Source: Archegozetes longisetosus
Taxonomy: Eukaryota; Arthropoda; Arachnida; Sarcoptiformes; Trhypochthoniidae
Assembly (NCBI GenBank): GCA_018873245.2
Contig: JAEMBT020000006.1
Coordinates: 12,928,387 to 12,992,386, forward strand
Direction of reading: 5' to 3'
Length of the DNA: 64,000 nt
The notes under the pieces: model-generated
Told to the model about the DNA's origin: nothing
The model's database searches: none
What the model saw: only the letters and a program-made list of their open reading frames with translations
Translations under genes and position numbers: made by a program
In this document: positions 45,071 to 57,733 of the stretch, one piece after another
Numbering within the stretch: the first letter of the stretch is position 1
Layout of the letters: each line of letters opens with the position of its first letter

Positions 45071-47040
45071 AAGCCGAAAGAATGTAGTATTGAAAAAGAG
45101 GAAAAGTTGATTGACTTATTACGGAATAAATTGAAATTATTTGTGTCATATCTTCAATTAGAAAAACTCGAAACTCGAAATTAAAACACTAGAAATTTTC
45201 ATTCACTAATAATAGCATCAAGTATTGTTCCTAAGATGAAAAAAATATAAATTACATCTAACTACAATAAATTTAATAGAATTGATCTGAAGATTTATAT
45301 AACGATCAAAAGACCCAAAATTATCTAAAACAACTTTGAGTTTGTTCATAAAGGTTTGTTCTTTCAAGACAAGTTGAGGCACAATAATCTATACAAAGAG
45401 TAAGGTAAGCTTTTAAGTCATTTCAATCTGATTATGCTTTGGCTCATCTTATTATTCAGCATATTTCAAAAACTTTGCCGACAATCAGAAGCTCTATCAG
45501 GACTGATTTATGGCTTACCCAAAATTATTACCTTTGTTTCACAATATGCAACAGTTGCGTCTAATGTCAAAATCATAAATGGTATATGAATGCTTAGTTT
45601 TCAATTATGATAGTTTATGACTAGGCATTAATTAATAAACTTCAGAAGAACAATAGCTCAATAATTCAAGTTTATGGTTTTTTAGATTTCATCCATTAGT
45701 ACAGTTAAGCTGTAGTCACGTTTTCGTATGCACTTTCACTCTCTTGTTACGCTATTTTCCTATTTTGCATATCTTTTAACACTATGATTACATTACTTAC
45801 TTGAGTTTATAACGGCATAAAATTATTAGTGGATAATGTCTTACTTCAAGCCTACTGTATTTTCAACGTACTAAAAGCACCAAATCTGAATTTAAAAGAA
45901 AACTTATTACTTTTGTTAGTGAAAATTTGATGATTAATCAAAGTTTAATTTAATTATGAAAATAGGTATAAGCGATTGCTTAAATATTTTAATAGAATTT
46001 AATGATCAAATTTGAAATTGAGTTCAAATTGACTTATTGTTTTGATAAGAATAGGGATTTGCGGTCACTTTCAGCCCTCTGTCAATAAGCAATTTTCAAA
46101 CAGTTGTTGACTTGAATACAAAGGCAAACACATAGTATAAAACTTTTAAAAATAAAGAGTGTTGACCACACGCTGTGTTTTTTTATGCAATATATTTGTA
46201 CTACTCATAACAATGCAATTTATATTGAATGTTTTCTCAAAGCTTACTGTACACTCAGTCTTATAAATCTTTCTCAGAACAATCAGGTTTCAAGTATTGA
46301 GAAGAAAGTTAAGGGAAAATTGGTGCTCTTTTGTCACGTAATACTAGTATACTGTGCAGAGCTTTTGTTTTCAGGAGGATCAGTTATATAAGGAAGAGGA
46401 TAAATTTAAAACTAGAACTAGTGATCCCACTGTTTTCATACTTCTCACTAGTATTGATAATTGTATTGACTTTTTTCATAAGTTACGAATGTATAATTGA
46501 CTTATATTGAGAATACTTCACTGAAACCTAAACCTTTTTTGAAAGATTCAATCAAAGCCAAGCTACGAGTTGCTCTTATTCTCTGTTTAGAGATACTTTT
46601 TTTATGACCGTAACTATGATTCACTTTTGATCATTTTTTATCTACGTTTCACAACTCTCAAAAGTTTGCTAAAAATAACTAAGAAATAAATTCTAAGTAA
46701 GAGTTTGAGTAAAAGTAAATCCCATTGTTTATCTGAATAATCGAAGGTAAACAACACTTTAATGTGTTAAATTTCATAATTTCAAAAGAAGCAACAACTG
46801 TGGAGTGCAGTTGAGATATTTGATAAACAAGTTGAAAAGTCTTTATTCGCGATGTTTTGAATGCGAATACTTCGCTTATCGCTTAATTTGAACATCAAGA
46901 TTATAAATATCTAACTTTAAATCAAGTTAATAACTAACTGATTCGGGGTTAAGTTCTTCAAAATACTGATATTTTGGAATTAAACATCTCTATAGCAAAG
47001 CGAGGAGTGTTACGTTGGCAAACTTTCGACTTTAATAAAC
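45071..47040. other. Intergenic upstream of the acyltransferase gene
   Basis: AT-rich. The 3' end should contain the promoter and a possible 5' non-coding exon, because TTGTTTCAG at 47048-47056 looks like a splice acceptor just before the start codon. No other gene seen. Confidence 0.4.
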
Positions 47041-47068
47041 TTAGACTTTGTTTCAGAGCATTTCAAAG

Positions 47069-49417
47069 ATGGCTTTAATTAAAAAGCTTGTTTTCGTTAA
47101 TTTGGTTGTTCTCGTAGTGCTTTCAGTTCTTAACAAAGAGTGTTCTACTTATGAAAATGTGGTTTTGTGGAGAAAAATGGTTAACAAAACCAGAACTTGG
47201 ATTAATAGTTTTGCTTCTAAACAAGTTGTCAACTTTCGTCATATAAGTCAATCATTAGAAATATCTGAAAGTTGTAATCGAAGTATATGGGCAACTTTCA
47301 AAGAAATCGAAAACCTAAGTGACTGGTCTATTCAGATGATTAACTCCTGGGGAAGGTTTCCACCAACAGGAATATTTGTGGGAACGTCAACAGATTTTGG
47401 TTCTTATGATCAATGCTTATCAATCGAACCGAATAGCATAATAGGTGAACCTCAGTATTGCATGATTGATTTATCACCACCAATACCAACGCCAATGCCT
47501 ATTCATCATAATCTTCATCATCGCATTAAAGTACTGCCTGAAGATTTCATTGTAGATAGTAGAAGTACTACAAATATTTTCTATACCTTTTCCGAATTTG
47601 CCTCATTTTACTATTGGATATCATTGAGAACTGGAATTTGTACACCATCTAAGTGTTCATCAAATGACATTTCACTATTAGCCAAAGATTTTGCTGACTA
47701 TTATGGACTTGAGTTTAGGAAAATTCACTGCGAAATCAAGTCTGTGATAAGAATGAGTTGGATTCAAATTATTGCCATGTAATCAATCTTTTAATTGACG
47801 AGCCTTTTCAATTTATAATTATTTTATTATTAATAATTTTTTCTTTAAAAGTTCATTCATTTTAGTTTCTCTTATAATTCCATTGGCGGCCACTATTATT
47901 GAAAGTTTTAGCAGTAAAAAATATAACGGAAGCTCTTTGTTTATAAATACATTTTCATTCAAACAAAACGTAAAATGTTTGCTCGCTAAGCGTTCGTCTG
48001 AAGCGTTTACTTGTATTCATGGTATAAGAGTTTTTACTTTAATTTGGGTCGTGTTCTCGCATTCTGCCGAATGGACTAATTTTCAACTTTTTAGTCGAAG
48101 TTTTCGCGTAAAACACATTTTTACGAGGATTGATAGTCAACTGACACTAAACGGTGAATATGCAGTAGAAAACTTCTTTTTCATTGGGTAAATATGACAA
48201 AACTATAAATGTCTAGATTGATGTTTCTGAAAAGATAAATTTGATTATTCTTATGTTATGTCAGAGGAATGCTAACGAGTTTCATAACATTTCACTACAC
48301 GAGAGGCAAACTAAATAAATTTAGCACAATTGGATTTCTTCTGTCAAGATTCATACGCCTTACACCACAACTATTTATATTCATATTGTTAACTTTTTTA
48401 ATACCATTACTCGCATCAGGACCCCTGTGGTCAGAAACAATGACACCAATTATAGATAACTGTAGTCAAAACTGGTGGAAAAATTTGTTTTACATACAAA
48501 ACATGTTTAAAGCTAATGAAATATGCGCGCTCCACTCCTGGTATTTGGCGTGCGATATGCAGTACCATTGGATCTCAATTATAATAGTTATACCCCTCCT
48601 ATATAAAGTGAAACTAGGAACTTTTATCAATATCGTCATTATCATAGGTTTTTATGTCATCTCGACAGTAATTAGTTATTTATATGACTTGCCTCCGGGT
48701 CTTATAAATACTGGAAGAGACAACCACTTTCTAGACTATTATATCGATCTTTTTTACATAAAGCCCTGGTCTCATGGATCAGTCTTCTTTATCGGATTCT
48801 TGTTTGGAATTATAGCATTCAATAAGAAATCCATGAAATTAAATAAGGTTATCAAACAATAACGCACATCTTGAATTGATTTTCTCATTACACCTGATCT
48901 CTACTTATAGACAACAAAAGCTTGTGTTTTCTTATTCATACTTTTTGGATACTTCTTATCATTGATGGATACCTATTACTGGAACTCTGGTAAACCTCAT
49001 AATAGATTATTTTCGGCACTTATATTCTCGACTTGTCGAGTGCTTTGGTCCCTATCCACAGCATCGCTTATATGGATCTGCATTAGTGGTAACGGAGGTT
49101 TGGTCAATAAAATTTTGTCGTCAAGCATTTTTATTCCCTTATCCCGATTGACATACTCTGTATATTTGACTCATGTTTGGGTCATTTGGATTTTTGTTGG
49201 GTCGAGAAGAGAAAGGATTGACTCGAATCAGGTCGAAATTCTTTTAGTTTTTCTGCATAATATAGTAATCGCTTACTTTGTGGGCTTTTTATTTGCACTT
49301 TTGTTTGAAATGCCAATAATTAAATTACAGAAACGTCTTATGAAACGTTTTGTTAATCTGGATAAAAGCTCTGATATTGAAAATGAGATGCACTTAAATC
49401 ATACTAATTTGAATTAG
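47069..49417 (+). CDS. NRF-6-like membrane acyltransferase (nose resistant to fluoxetine family)
   Basis: Four exons (47069-47778, 47852-48187, 48265-48847, 48911-49417; introns 73, 77 and 63 bp) give 711 aa. Residues 1-22 are a signal peptide or anchor. The next 210 residues, with paired cysteines (SCNRSIW, YDQCLS, QYCMID, TGICTPSKCS, IHCEIK), are the lumenal NRF domain. From about 238 the Acyltransferase-3 domain begins with its first helix, FTCIHGIRVFTLIWVVFSH carrying the key His, then GPLW (401-404), NCSQNWW (414-420), HSWYLACDMQYHW (439-451) and about ten hydrophobic helices, ending SRLTYSVYLTHVWVIW and a charged tail. Such proteins act in lipid transport or acylation in C. elegans and insects; the substrate is unknown. 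The ATG at 47069 was chosen because it gives a clean signal peptide. Only its last 34 codons remain in duplication arm B. Confidence 0.9.
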
Positions 49418-49834
49418 AATTATATTTTTATAGATATCAGAAAGCTATTTTAGCTTACTTGATATTATGAATATTTTACTCGTATTATAAATAAAAATTT
49501 GAAAATCAATATGAAATAAAATAGTTTTTAGTCACTTCTGCACTTTCAGTTTGCAACTAATTATTTTAATTTCGTAACCTGAAAATTTAAAGCTCTCTTT
49601 CAAATTCCTTACCCAGGAATTTTATACAAAGAAAGGTGGCATCCTAGCGCGTAACAAATGGTATCTAACATTTTTTAGATATTTCATAGATAATTGAGCA
49701 GTAGCATGTTAAAAGAAAAATATGAACTCTTAATGATATTTCACTACTAAATAATGATGGTTTCACACGTATTAAATTAAATTTACAAATAATTAATAAA
49801 TTCGTTTTCGTTATGTCTACTTTTTATAATTATT

Positions 49835-50496
49835 AATGATGAGCATAGACTCGAAAACGTCAAGCCTGAGCCTGAGCTTGAACCTAGAGCCTAAAGTGAA
49901 ATATTGATATAATTATCGTAAAACAAAAAATCTGTAATAGCATCTATTATCAATGATTAAAAGTCAAAATAACAATGTAATGCAAAAGAGTTAAAATCAT
50001 AGATGAATATTTGAAAATACATTTTAATCTAAGTAATTATTGAAAGAGTTTAAACATATGACGCTTCAAATTGTGTTCTGTCAATTGACTTCTGCTTTTA
50101 GTTATTATTATTCCTGCTTTTGAGAATATCTGTTCACTCAGAATACTCGTAGCAGATATACATAGAATATCAAAAGCGAATTTCGAAAGACAAGAATATG
50201 AAGGTTGGTATCTTTTCTATCGATCAATCGGTTCTGTTCCAGGCCCTTCTGGATTTCGAAAATATTTATCAATTTCTTCATTAGTATTAACTTTAGGTTT
50301 CTTATATATAGTATCTAATAATGACGAAATAGTGGTTTGAGCTCCATCAATAGATTCAGTTTTAGAGTATTTATTGATATGTTCATCAAATATTTTCCTA
50401 AACAACTTTTCAATATTTTTCAGGCTCGATAGCCCAAGCCTAGAGCCTGAGCCTGTAGGTTCGAAAAGTTTCTCTAGCTGAGCCTATGTTATTCAT
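49835..50496 (-). mobile_element. Deleted hAT transposon (662 bp) with C-terminal transposase piece
   Basis: It is flanked by the perfect 8-bp duplication TAATTATT (49827-49834 and 50497-50504); the ends share an imperfect inverted ATGA..CATAG.CTC. On the minus strand, 50405-50037, one frame with a single stop (TAG at 50217-50219) encodes the hAT C-terminal domain: EEIDKYFRNP, then LSKFAFDILCISATSILSEQ, FSKAGIIIT and RSQLTEHNLKRHMF. Duplication arm B has the empty site at about 54722, so this inserted after the duplication. Confidence 0.85.
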
Positions 50497-50689
50497 TAAT
50501 TATTATACAACATTTCTGAGACTTATATCACTGCTTCTTTCCACCTTTGTATATGAATGACAAATATTAATAACCGGTTATCGTTTAATGAATGAAATAA
50601 AGAAAAACTCAGTCGAAGTTGCACAAGAGTTTTACTCAAATAAAATGTTTAAATTCGCCCAAAAACTAAACTTAATCGATTTGAGATAA

Positions 50690-51150
50690 TCTTTATTTTT
50701 ATTTATCAAAGTTTAATCATAATTCAAATGGTTAGATAAGTCATAATACTTGGTATGACCTCTATTACAATCAGTAACTTGTTGAAGTCTATTGAAAAAG
50801 AGTTGACCACATTTTGATAATCGTAAGTTTCCTGTATCTCAAACCATGCTTCACAAATAGATAATCACAGATTGACTTCATATGTGTAGATTTCGATTTC
50901 TGAAACTAATCTTTTGACGGTCCCATGCATTTTCAATTGGGTTAATATCAGTTAGTTTAGCAGGTGGTCGGAAGTAAAATTTTGATTGAACCAATTTCTT
51001 AAATTCCTACTCTGTTAATGAATCAATTATCTTGATAATAAAAGGTAATACCACCTTCGAACTCATCTTCAATGTGAGGTCAAACGGTTACATCTAATAC
51101 TTGAAGATATCGTTATCTACAGTTCTATATTTCTCAACAGTTAATAGTTT
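50690..51150 (-). mobile_element. Tc1-like transposase remnant
   Basis: The minus strand near 50990-50885 reads FRPPAKLTDINPIENAWDRQKIS, the Tc1 SPDLNPIENxW block before the last catalytic Glu, followed by a decayed C terminus down to about 50700. Inverted terminal repeats were not found. Confidence 0.6.
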
Positions 51151-52529
51151 CGTTTTTTTAGATAAAATTTTCAATAAAGAAATTGATGAGTTTAATCAAT
51201 GTGAACTTAACAGAAGATTTACAAAATTTTTCTCAAATGTATTATTAACATCTAAGTATCACTAGTTTGAGAATTTCTATACAATATAACAGTAAATGCA
51301 CTATACAACATAATACTTTAATGAGCCATTTTGATATTTTGAGATAGAGAAGAGGCTCCTCTTGCGACTAAAACTTCATATGTAAAGAAAAATGAACTTA
51401 GGAGCATTTTGATGTAACAATTATACTTTTGTAGCATAAGATTCCATTGAGCTTATTAGCACAGTTCAACTCTGACGTATTTTAAACTTTCGAGTTCTAA
51501 GCTCGAACTTGGAGCTCAGATTTTTGAGATAGTCATTAATGATATTCTATTCATTAATTTACATTGAACTGATTATTTTATACAATAAATGTTATTGCCA
51601 TTAGACACGTGATATGTGAAAGTATTTGATTAAAAATGTGTTTTGCTTGAAAGATAGTGTTGACAATTGAAAATTTTCTCAAAATCATCGGTTAAACAGA
51701 TATGACTAGAATTTTTCTGATACAAAAATTACTAACTATTATAAATTCGTAACAAAAGTTTTCATTTAATAGTTCGTTTTTGATACTCGAAGCGCTGACA
51801 AGGCTTTTCTTACTAAAAGTCATTTCAATAGATTAATTGAGACCTTGTTAGAAGAGTGTTCTGTAATTGACACGAGAAAGGAAAGTTAGCTACCTTATTC
51901 CATGAAAAAATTTCCTGGAACAAGTGTCAGATCTCTCTATCATCTTTTCATAATGTGAAAATAGAGGATAAACAACTGATTCACTTGCTTTCCGCATCAA
52001 TTTTGGGATTTTTATTTAAGTGTTGATATTTTAGTATAGAAACTATCAATTTTATATGAATACAGTTTTTACTGGAAATAGTTGAGATCTAGAAATATCT
52101 CTACTAATCCACAAGGTTTTTAAATTTTCCTCCCTCACGGCTCCAATTTATGTGACCTATTACATGATTTACATGAAATCTTATATTAAACTTGACGACT
52201 TTAGAACTCTCTAGTGGGCCGTAAATACAATTGTTACTCTTTTATTGAAAAATCTCGAAAAAATAAAGAGGTAAGCCACTTAAATGAGTAAAAGTTAAGT
52301 TTATTAGAGTATCCTTTAAGAATAGTGAGTGCACATCAAATGCTTTAAAAATTCGGTGTGCTGATGTGAATTCAATCCAGAATTTTTTGTTCTACTAACT
52401 TTAAATTTTGAATCAGTATTCCTAGGATATTTCTATTATTTTCAGTAGAAACATGATTGCAATTGCAATTATCTATTGGAAAGATGAATTTAGAGTTTGA
52501 CAAGTCACTTTCTCTTGGAAAAAAATTAA
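51151..52529. other. Intergenic; nothing recognised
   Basis: AT-rich, without a gene or bounded repeat. Confidence 0.4.
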
Positions 52530-53751
52530 TTATCTCACTTCATATCCATGTGAGTAATTCATGATAAATAAGCTCCAACAATAAAATCCGATTTTATCTA
52601 GTCCAACTCTTTCAGCAAACGATAGAAGCTATGTTTTTAAAAAAATATTAATAGATTAAAAATAAGTAAATATAATTACACTTACTTTGGTTTTGTTAGT
52701 GATAGAGAGTCGAGTTGTGAGTTTATGACCGAAATGAGATAAAATCAACTTGTGTGAAATATTTGCAGCAGAAGATACAGAAGAAGTCATTTTAATGACA
52801 AGCATTAGAATAAATATATAAAATAGAGAAACTGATATACTGTTCAATCTTAAAAGAGATCCATTTTTTCAAAGATCGCAAAATTAATGGAAACATTCAT
52901 AAGTGAGACCCAAGTAGTACAAAATATTATGAGGAATTTTGACCAATAATTCTTGTTATATTCATTAATTTCAGTATAGATATTATTAAGTGATTTCATT
53001 AGACGTTTTAGATCTCTTGTGCCTAATTTCTTTCTAATCTTGATTCTGGATCTCAAGTCATAGTTAATGCCTTTCAGTTTGGATTCAAGATAAAAACAAG
53101 TCAAATATAAGTAAATCAATTGCCATGAATAGAAACTAAACAAATGTTGGATCCACAATATGAAGAGAATAGTGTTCGGGATACAAAATAATACAAATTG
53201 AATAGTCGAGTAATTAAGATAAAAGAGAATTATCAAATGTGAAAATGTCATAGTTGTAATCAGATATTTGCAAAAAATAGTTGATATCTTGAAGGAATTC
53301 CAGCTTTTCTAACAAACTCTAAAATTTGAATTTCATTAACCATTCCAATACTGTTCGGAGTGATCATTCCTAAAATCATTTGAAATGGTTTGAGGAAATT
53401 CGGCTCAATATCATTGCGAAAGTTATAGTAATTGAGTAGTTGTGATAGTACTGCCAATGACGTTGCTAGAATTCCTGCTATATTCAAATAAATTCCACCC
53501 GAAAATTTTGAGATATCGCCGATGAATACAAGTAGATCTTCATTTTTGTCATCCAAAAGTAAACAAATTGTGAATTTCACCAGAAATATCAAGTTAATCA
53601 AGAAAATTAAAACTGGATTATAAAACTTATTCCTCAAGGTTGAGCCATATTTGAAATTAGATAATCCTATTCTGTACAAGTGAGTTCCAGAAGATTTGAT
53701 GGTTAGGTTCTTAGGTAATTTTCTATTAAAAACAATAATTTCTGTTTCCAT
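52530..53751 (-). pseudogene. Gustatory-receptor-like gene with two one-base frameshifts (or assembly errors)
   Basis: Two exons, 53751-52686 and 52628-52530, are joined by a 57-bp phase-0 intron (AAA|GTAAGT ... CATAG|CTT). The product would be about 390 aa with several hydrophobic helices (SSGTHLYRIG start, GGIYLNIAGILATSLAVLSQ, LNYYNFRNDIEPNFLKPFQM, CIPNTILFILWIQ, KFLIIFCTTWVSLMNVSI, last exon GFYCWSLFIMNYSHG). The layout and the duplicate at 26234-28260 fit an arthropod gustatory-type chemoreceptor; the insect TYhhhhhQF motif is absent. The long exon is interrupted twice, near 53272 (run of six T) and near 52866 (run of six A). Each break is one base short in a homopolymer, so sequencing error is as likely as true decay. 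Confidence 0.7.
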
Positions 53752-53879
53752 TTTTACTTTTCAACTTGACTTTTCGAGTCTCTTTAGCAACAAATGATAA
53801 AAATTTTCATATATTTATACCGAAACTTAAGTATAGGTTCTCTCATATTGCGAAATAGTTCAATATTCTTAAGTGGTGC

Positions 53880-54140
53880 TTGTCTCATAAGGCTGATTCT
53901 ATCTTTATGTATACCTCTATAGTGTGAAAATAAATGATGTCAATTATGTATAAACTTTTTAAACCACGATAAATCGCGCTCGTTATGCAAATTAGAGGGG
54001 AATTCGGAAAGAATTTTCAAATTATTATTTCTTTAATAACTTTTGATTTTGTTGAATTTGGATGAAAAATATAAGATTTCGGATATATCTGGATAAGAAA
54101 TATTAAGAATTTGACATCTTTTGGAATTTTTCACTTATTT
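53880..54140. repeat. Interspersed repeat, copy 2 (reverse of 6677-7014 family)
   Basis: The reverse strand matches the copy near 6800-7019, best at CCCTCTAATTTGCATAAC and ATAAAGATAGAA...TATGAGACAA. Identity is around 70% by eye. It lies directly upstream of the GR-like locus. Confidence 0.55.
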
Positions 54141-54669
54141 ACACAACTAATACATAATATTGTTATATGCGATCTACTCTCGGAGGCGAAGACTAGTATT
54201 TGTGAGCCACATGTAACGTCTTTGTAGGGGTTTTAACTTGGGATTGAGTCTATTACGCTGTTAGCTACTTAACGCAGTAAACCCTCGACATTTGAATAAT
54301 TAATAAAATTAAATAAAAATTTTAATCAATCACTGAACATTACACAAAATACAATTATCACAAATATTAAATGTTAGAAATTGTGTCGGACACTCATGAG
54401 ATCTTACAAAAAAACCTTTTCTAATGTAAAACTCTTTTATATATATATGTCTTTTACAATTATCAAAACTCCAATGCATTAGGTCATTGATTTTGAGTCA
54501 ATGACAAGTCCTAATAGTTTATTTTTATGGTTTAGGGAATAGTACAGAACTAAGTTCTGTATTATTGCGTAAAAATTTTCATTACATATATCAATATTAA
54601 GATTTTAAAATTTAATATATAATTGACATTATTTATTTATTTAAATGCCATTCTTACAAATTCACACAG

Positions 54670-55252
54670 CAGATTGAGGTCGAAAGAAGCAGCGATATGA
54701 GACATTTTCCAGTAATGTTGTTGTATAATTATTATAAAGTAGACATAACAAAAATAAATTTATTAATTAACCTTAAGTTCAATTTAATGCATGTGAAACC
54801 ATTATCATTTAGTAGTGAAATATCATTAAGAGTTTATAATTTTATTTTAACATGCTAATGCTAAATTATCTATGAAATATCGGTTAGATCACATTTGTCG
54901 CACACTAGCATGCCACCTTTCTCTGTATAAAATTCTTGAGTAAAAAATTCGAAAAAGAAATCCTTAAATTAGTTTTCAGGTTATAAATTTAAAATAATTA
55001 TTTGCAAACTATGAAATACAGGAGTGGTTAAAAACTATTTTAATTCATATTGACTCTCAAATTCCTATTTATAATACGAGTAAAATATTCATATTATCAA
55101 ATAAGCTAAAATAGATTTTTGACATCTATAAAAATATAATTTCAATTCAAGTTAGTGCGATTTAAGTGCACCTCATTTTCAATATCAGGACTTTTATACA
55201 AATTAACAAAATGTTTCATTAGACGTTTCTGTAATTTAATTATTTGAAAATT
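54670..55252 (-). pseudogene. C-terminal scrap of the NRF-6-like acyltransferase plus its 3' flank
   Basis: On the minus strand 55246-55142 codes the last 34 residues of the acyltransferase (IIKLQKRLMKHFVNLYKS ... NRTNLN then stop), and 55141-54670 matches the 3' flank of the complete gene (49418-49834 and 50505-50550). Everything upstream is missing: the homology jumps straight to the galactosyltransferase 3' flank at about 55265. The fragment has no promoter or start and is dead. Confidence 0.85.
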
Positions 55253-55474
55253 ATTAAATGATCAAAGATAATAGCCCAGGAAACACTGATATTCGGTTAA
55301 AATACACTTTTGAAGGCTTACTGTTATGGATGCACATCAGTCACTAGAATTTGAAACATTTACAAAATTAATGGTTTGGAAAATATATTTTTGTGTAGAA
55401 ATTTATTCAATTATCGAGACTTTAATCGATGTGTCATAAAAACATGGACAAACAGAGCATTAAATCATTTACTA

Positions 55475-56313
55475 CAGGGTTGCATGAAATATTTACCCTG
55501 GGGTTACATCAAAAACTACAAATGATAAAAAATTGAAGTAAACTTTATTTCAAACGTTACGTAAAATGAGATTAATGTACAAAATTTCAATAATTTTTAT
55601 GCTTCCCGTTCGCAGCTACAATAGCTTTTATGCGTTCGGGATAAGAGCAAGTAATCTTCAAATAATTCAGTGCGATTTTCTAGGCTTTTGAGCACGTCTG
55701 GGAGATGTTGAGGTAGAGTTGCGTACGAAAAACTGTTTGAACCAACTTCTTCAAGCGTTTTTACCTCAACTTCATCCTTAATTATAGATTCAATATGTTC
55801 AGCTGCATTAAGGTCTGGAGAATTTCCATTCCAAACTTCGTTCCCCCAAAAGTCAATTTCGCTTTCTCACATCAGTTGTTGAGTTGCTTTAGCCTACATA
55901 CAAGGCGCCTTATCATGAAGAAACGTCACTTGATCGATATCAATCACATTATTTTCATTTTTAAAGAAAGGAATAACATTTTGTATTAAGATAGTTTCGC
56001 GAAAATAAGTTCCACTCCAAGACTCTCCTCTTTCTTTGATTGCCCAATGAAGTTTTTTTTGCTGTAAACATGATGAAAATTCCAATACAAGCCTTATTTC
56101 GAAAAAGTTCGCGATATCGATCATGTTTTTCGATGTCTTTAATATTTCTGGCCTAAATAAATATTGACAGAAATGACCCTTAAATTAAACTTCTAAAATT
56201 TTGGAGATAGCTCACTTTAATTCAATTTTAGATGAGATTTAGAAATAATGTTTGATTTTTTATTATTGTGGTTATTGCTGTGACCCACGGGTAAAATATT
56301 TCGTGCAACCCTG
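55475..56313 (-). mobile_element. Tc1/mariner-like element (839 bp) with decayed transposase
   Basis: The ends CAGGGTTGCATGAAATATTT and AAATATTTCGTGCAACCCTG are inverted copies over about 28 bp, flanked by TA (55473-55474 and 56314-56315). The minus strand holds the C-terminal half of a transposase with stops: YFRETILIQNVIPFF, then FLHDKAPCM (second catalytic Asp in the HD-NAPxH-like box), then SPDLNAAEHIESIIKDE (third acidic residue). The N-terminal half is deleted. Confidence 0.9.
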
Positions 56314-56803
56314 TACATTATCTAATGTTGAAAATAGTGAATCGATAACTTGCATCGATTGCGAGAATGCACTATCGATTATAGCTCTCACCAGTTCCAA
56401 AAACTAAAATTGACTCACACCAGATTTAGATCAACAAAACATATTCGATAACTTTGAATCAAATGTTCTGAACGAAAATCGATTGAAAGTTTAGATATAT
56501 CATATACTTCAATGAAACATAGTAAGGTTGTTTAGAGTAGAGAACATTTCTTTTATCTAATCACATGAATATACACTTGGAATATGTACTTGGAATTTTT
56601 TCTGGGATTCTCTGACTATCGAAAGTTTATTGATGTTACTTCATTCTAGGAGCAACGAATCGGCTGAGCAAATGTAATTTCAAATTAAAATATTAAGTAT
56701 TCAAATATAATCCTTTAATTTTTCATTTTTTCAAAAACTATAAATATCTCAAATCCATATAGCAATTAAACGTTAAGTATTCTACGATACCATTGCTTTT
56801 ATA

Positions 56804-57501
56804 TGGGGTGACCACCTCTGGTTTGTCTCATGACAGGAAAAATATATAAAAGGGGGTCCTTTACATCTTTAAAAGGAAAAATGCCGCTAATTTTAGTTAT
56901 TACAAATATTCATGTGTCAAACAACATATTCTAATATTAAAACAATGAAAATTATTAGTCATGGTTGATTTCAAAGGTATATTTTTTGTTAGAAATAGCT
57001 TCTTTCAAAAGTTATACAAAAGTAAGAAATCCTGTAGCGCGATTCTGGTACGAATCCTAAACTTGATCGTTACTTAATTATAAGATCGATCATTATAGTC
57101 TTTAAATTAAGCCTCGATCTTCAATTAACGAGCGCCTTGAGAATCGATCATTACTTAAAATCGTACTAAACTTGATCTTAAACTTAAAGATCGCTTCGAG
57201 AATAGCCCCCTGGTTAATATCATGTATAAATCAAGGTAGAGAAGATTAGTTCTATAACTTTTTATTTTAAACCATAGGTGTTCAAAATATTAAACTGGGT
57301 CTCTTAATCCCTTATCATTTGTAAAATAAATTCAATGTTTGAATTTCTAAGAAGTATTTTCTAAACACATTTTTCAAAATGAAAGTTGATAAACGGGACA
57401 ACTAATTGTCCAGCGAAAAGTTTTTGGTCTGACGGAATTTTTGTCTTTATCTCTAAGAAGACGACATTGTCCTGTCAAAAACGGGTCGGGTGGTCACCTT
57501 A
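56804..57501. mobile_element. Non-autonomous hAT element (698 bp, GGGGTGACCACC ends)
   Basis: The ends TGGGGTGACCACC and GGTGGTCACCTTA are flanked by a perfect 8-bp duplication CTTTTATA (56796-56803 and 57502-57509). No transposase. The GTGACCA terminus groups it with the elements at 8591 and 10351. Confidence 0.9.
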
Positions 57502-57733
57502 CTTTTATATAAGAGCTAACATTCTCTTAACTTAAATTCCAATATATGGATGTGCATTATTCCTACACCTACTGAGCTCAACATCTATTAACATCGCTTC
57601 AAACGCTATTTTGATACATGTATGATAAAAATATTTTCAAAGTCAGCTTCCGGAGATATGTGGGCTTCGATTTTAGTATGTGTTGTTAAATTTGATGCTC
57701 AAATTGTTATTGAGTGATGTTACAAACTATCAT

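Larger units (their letters stand above)
39780..50550 (+). repeat. Inverted segmental duplication, arm A
   Basis: Matches 63700-54670 in reverse: galactosyltransferase 5' flank and gene, then 41186-42085 against 57733-55265, then the last 34 codons of the acyltransferase and its 3' flank (49318-50550) against about 55246-54670. Arm B lacks the equivalent of about 42085-49317. Arm A alone has the hAT element at 49835-50496. Confidence 0.85.
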
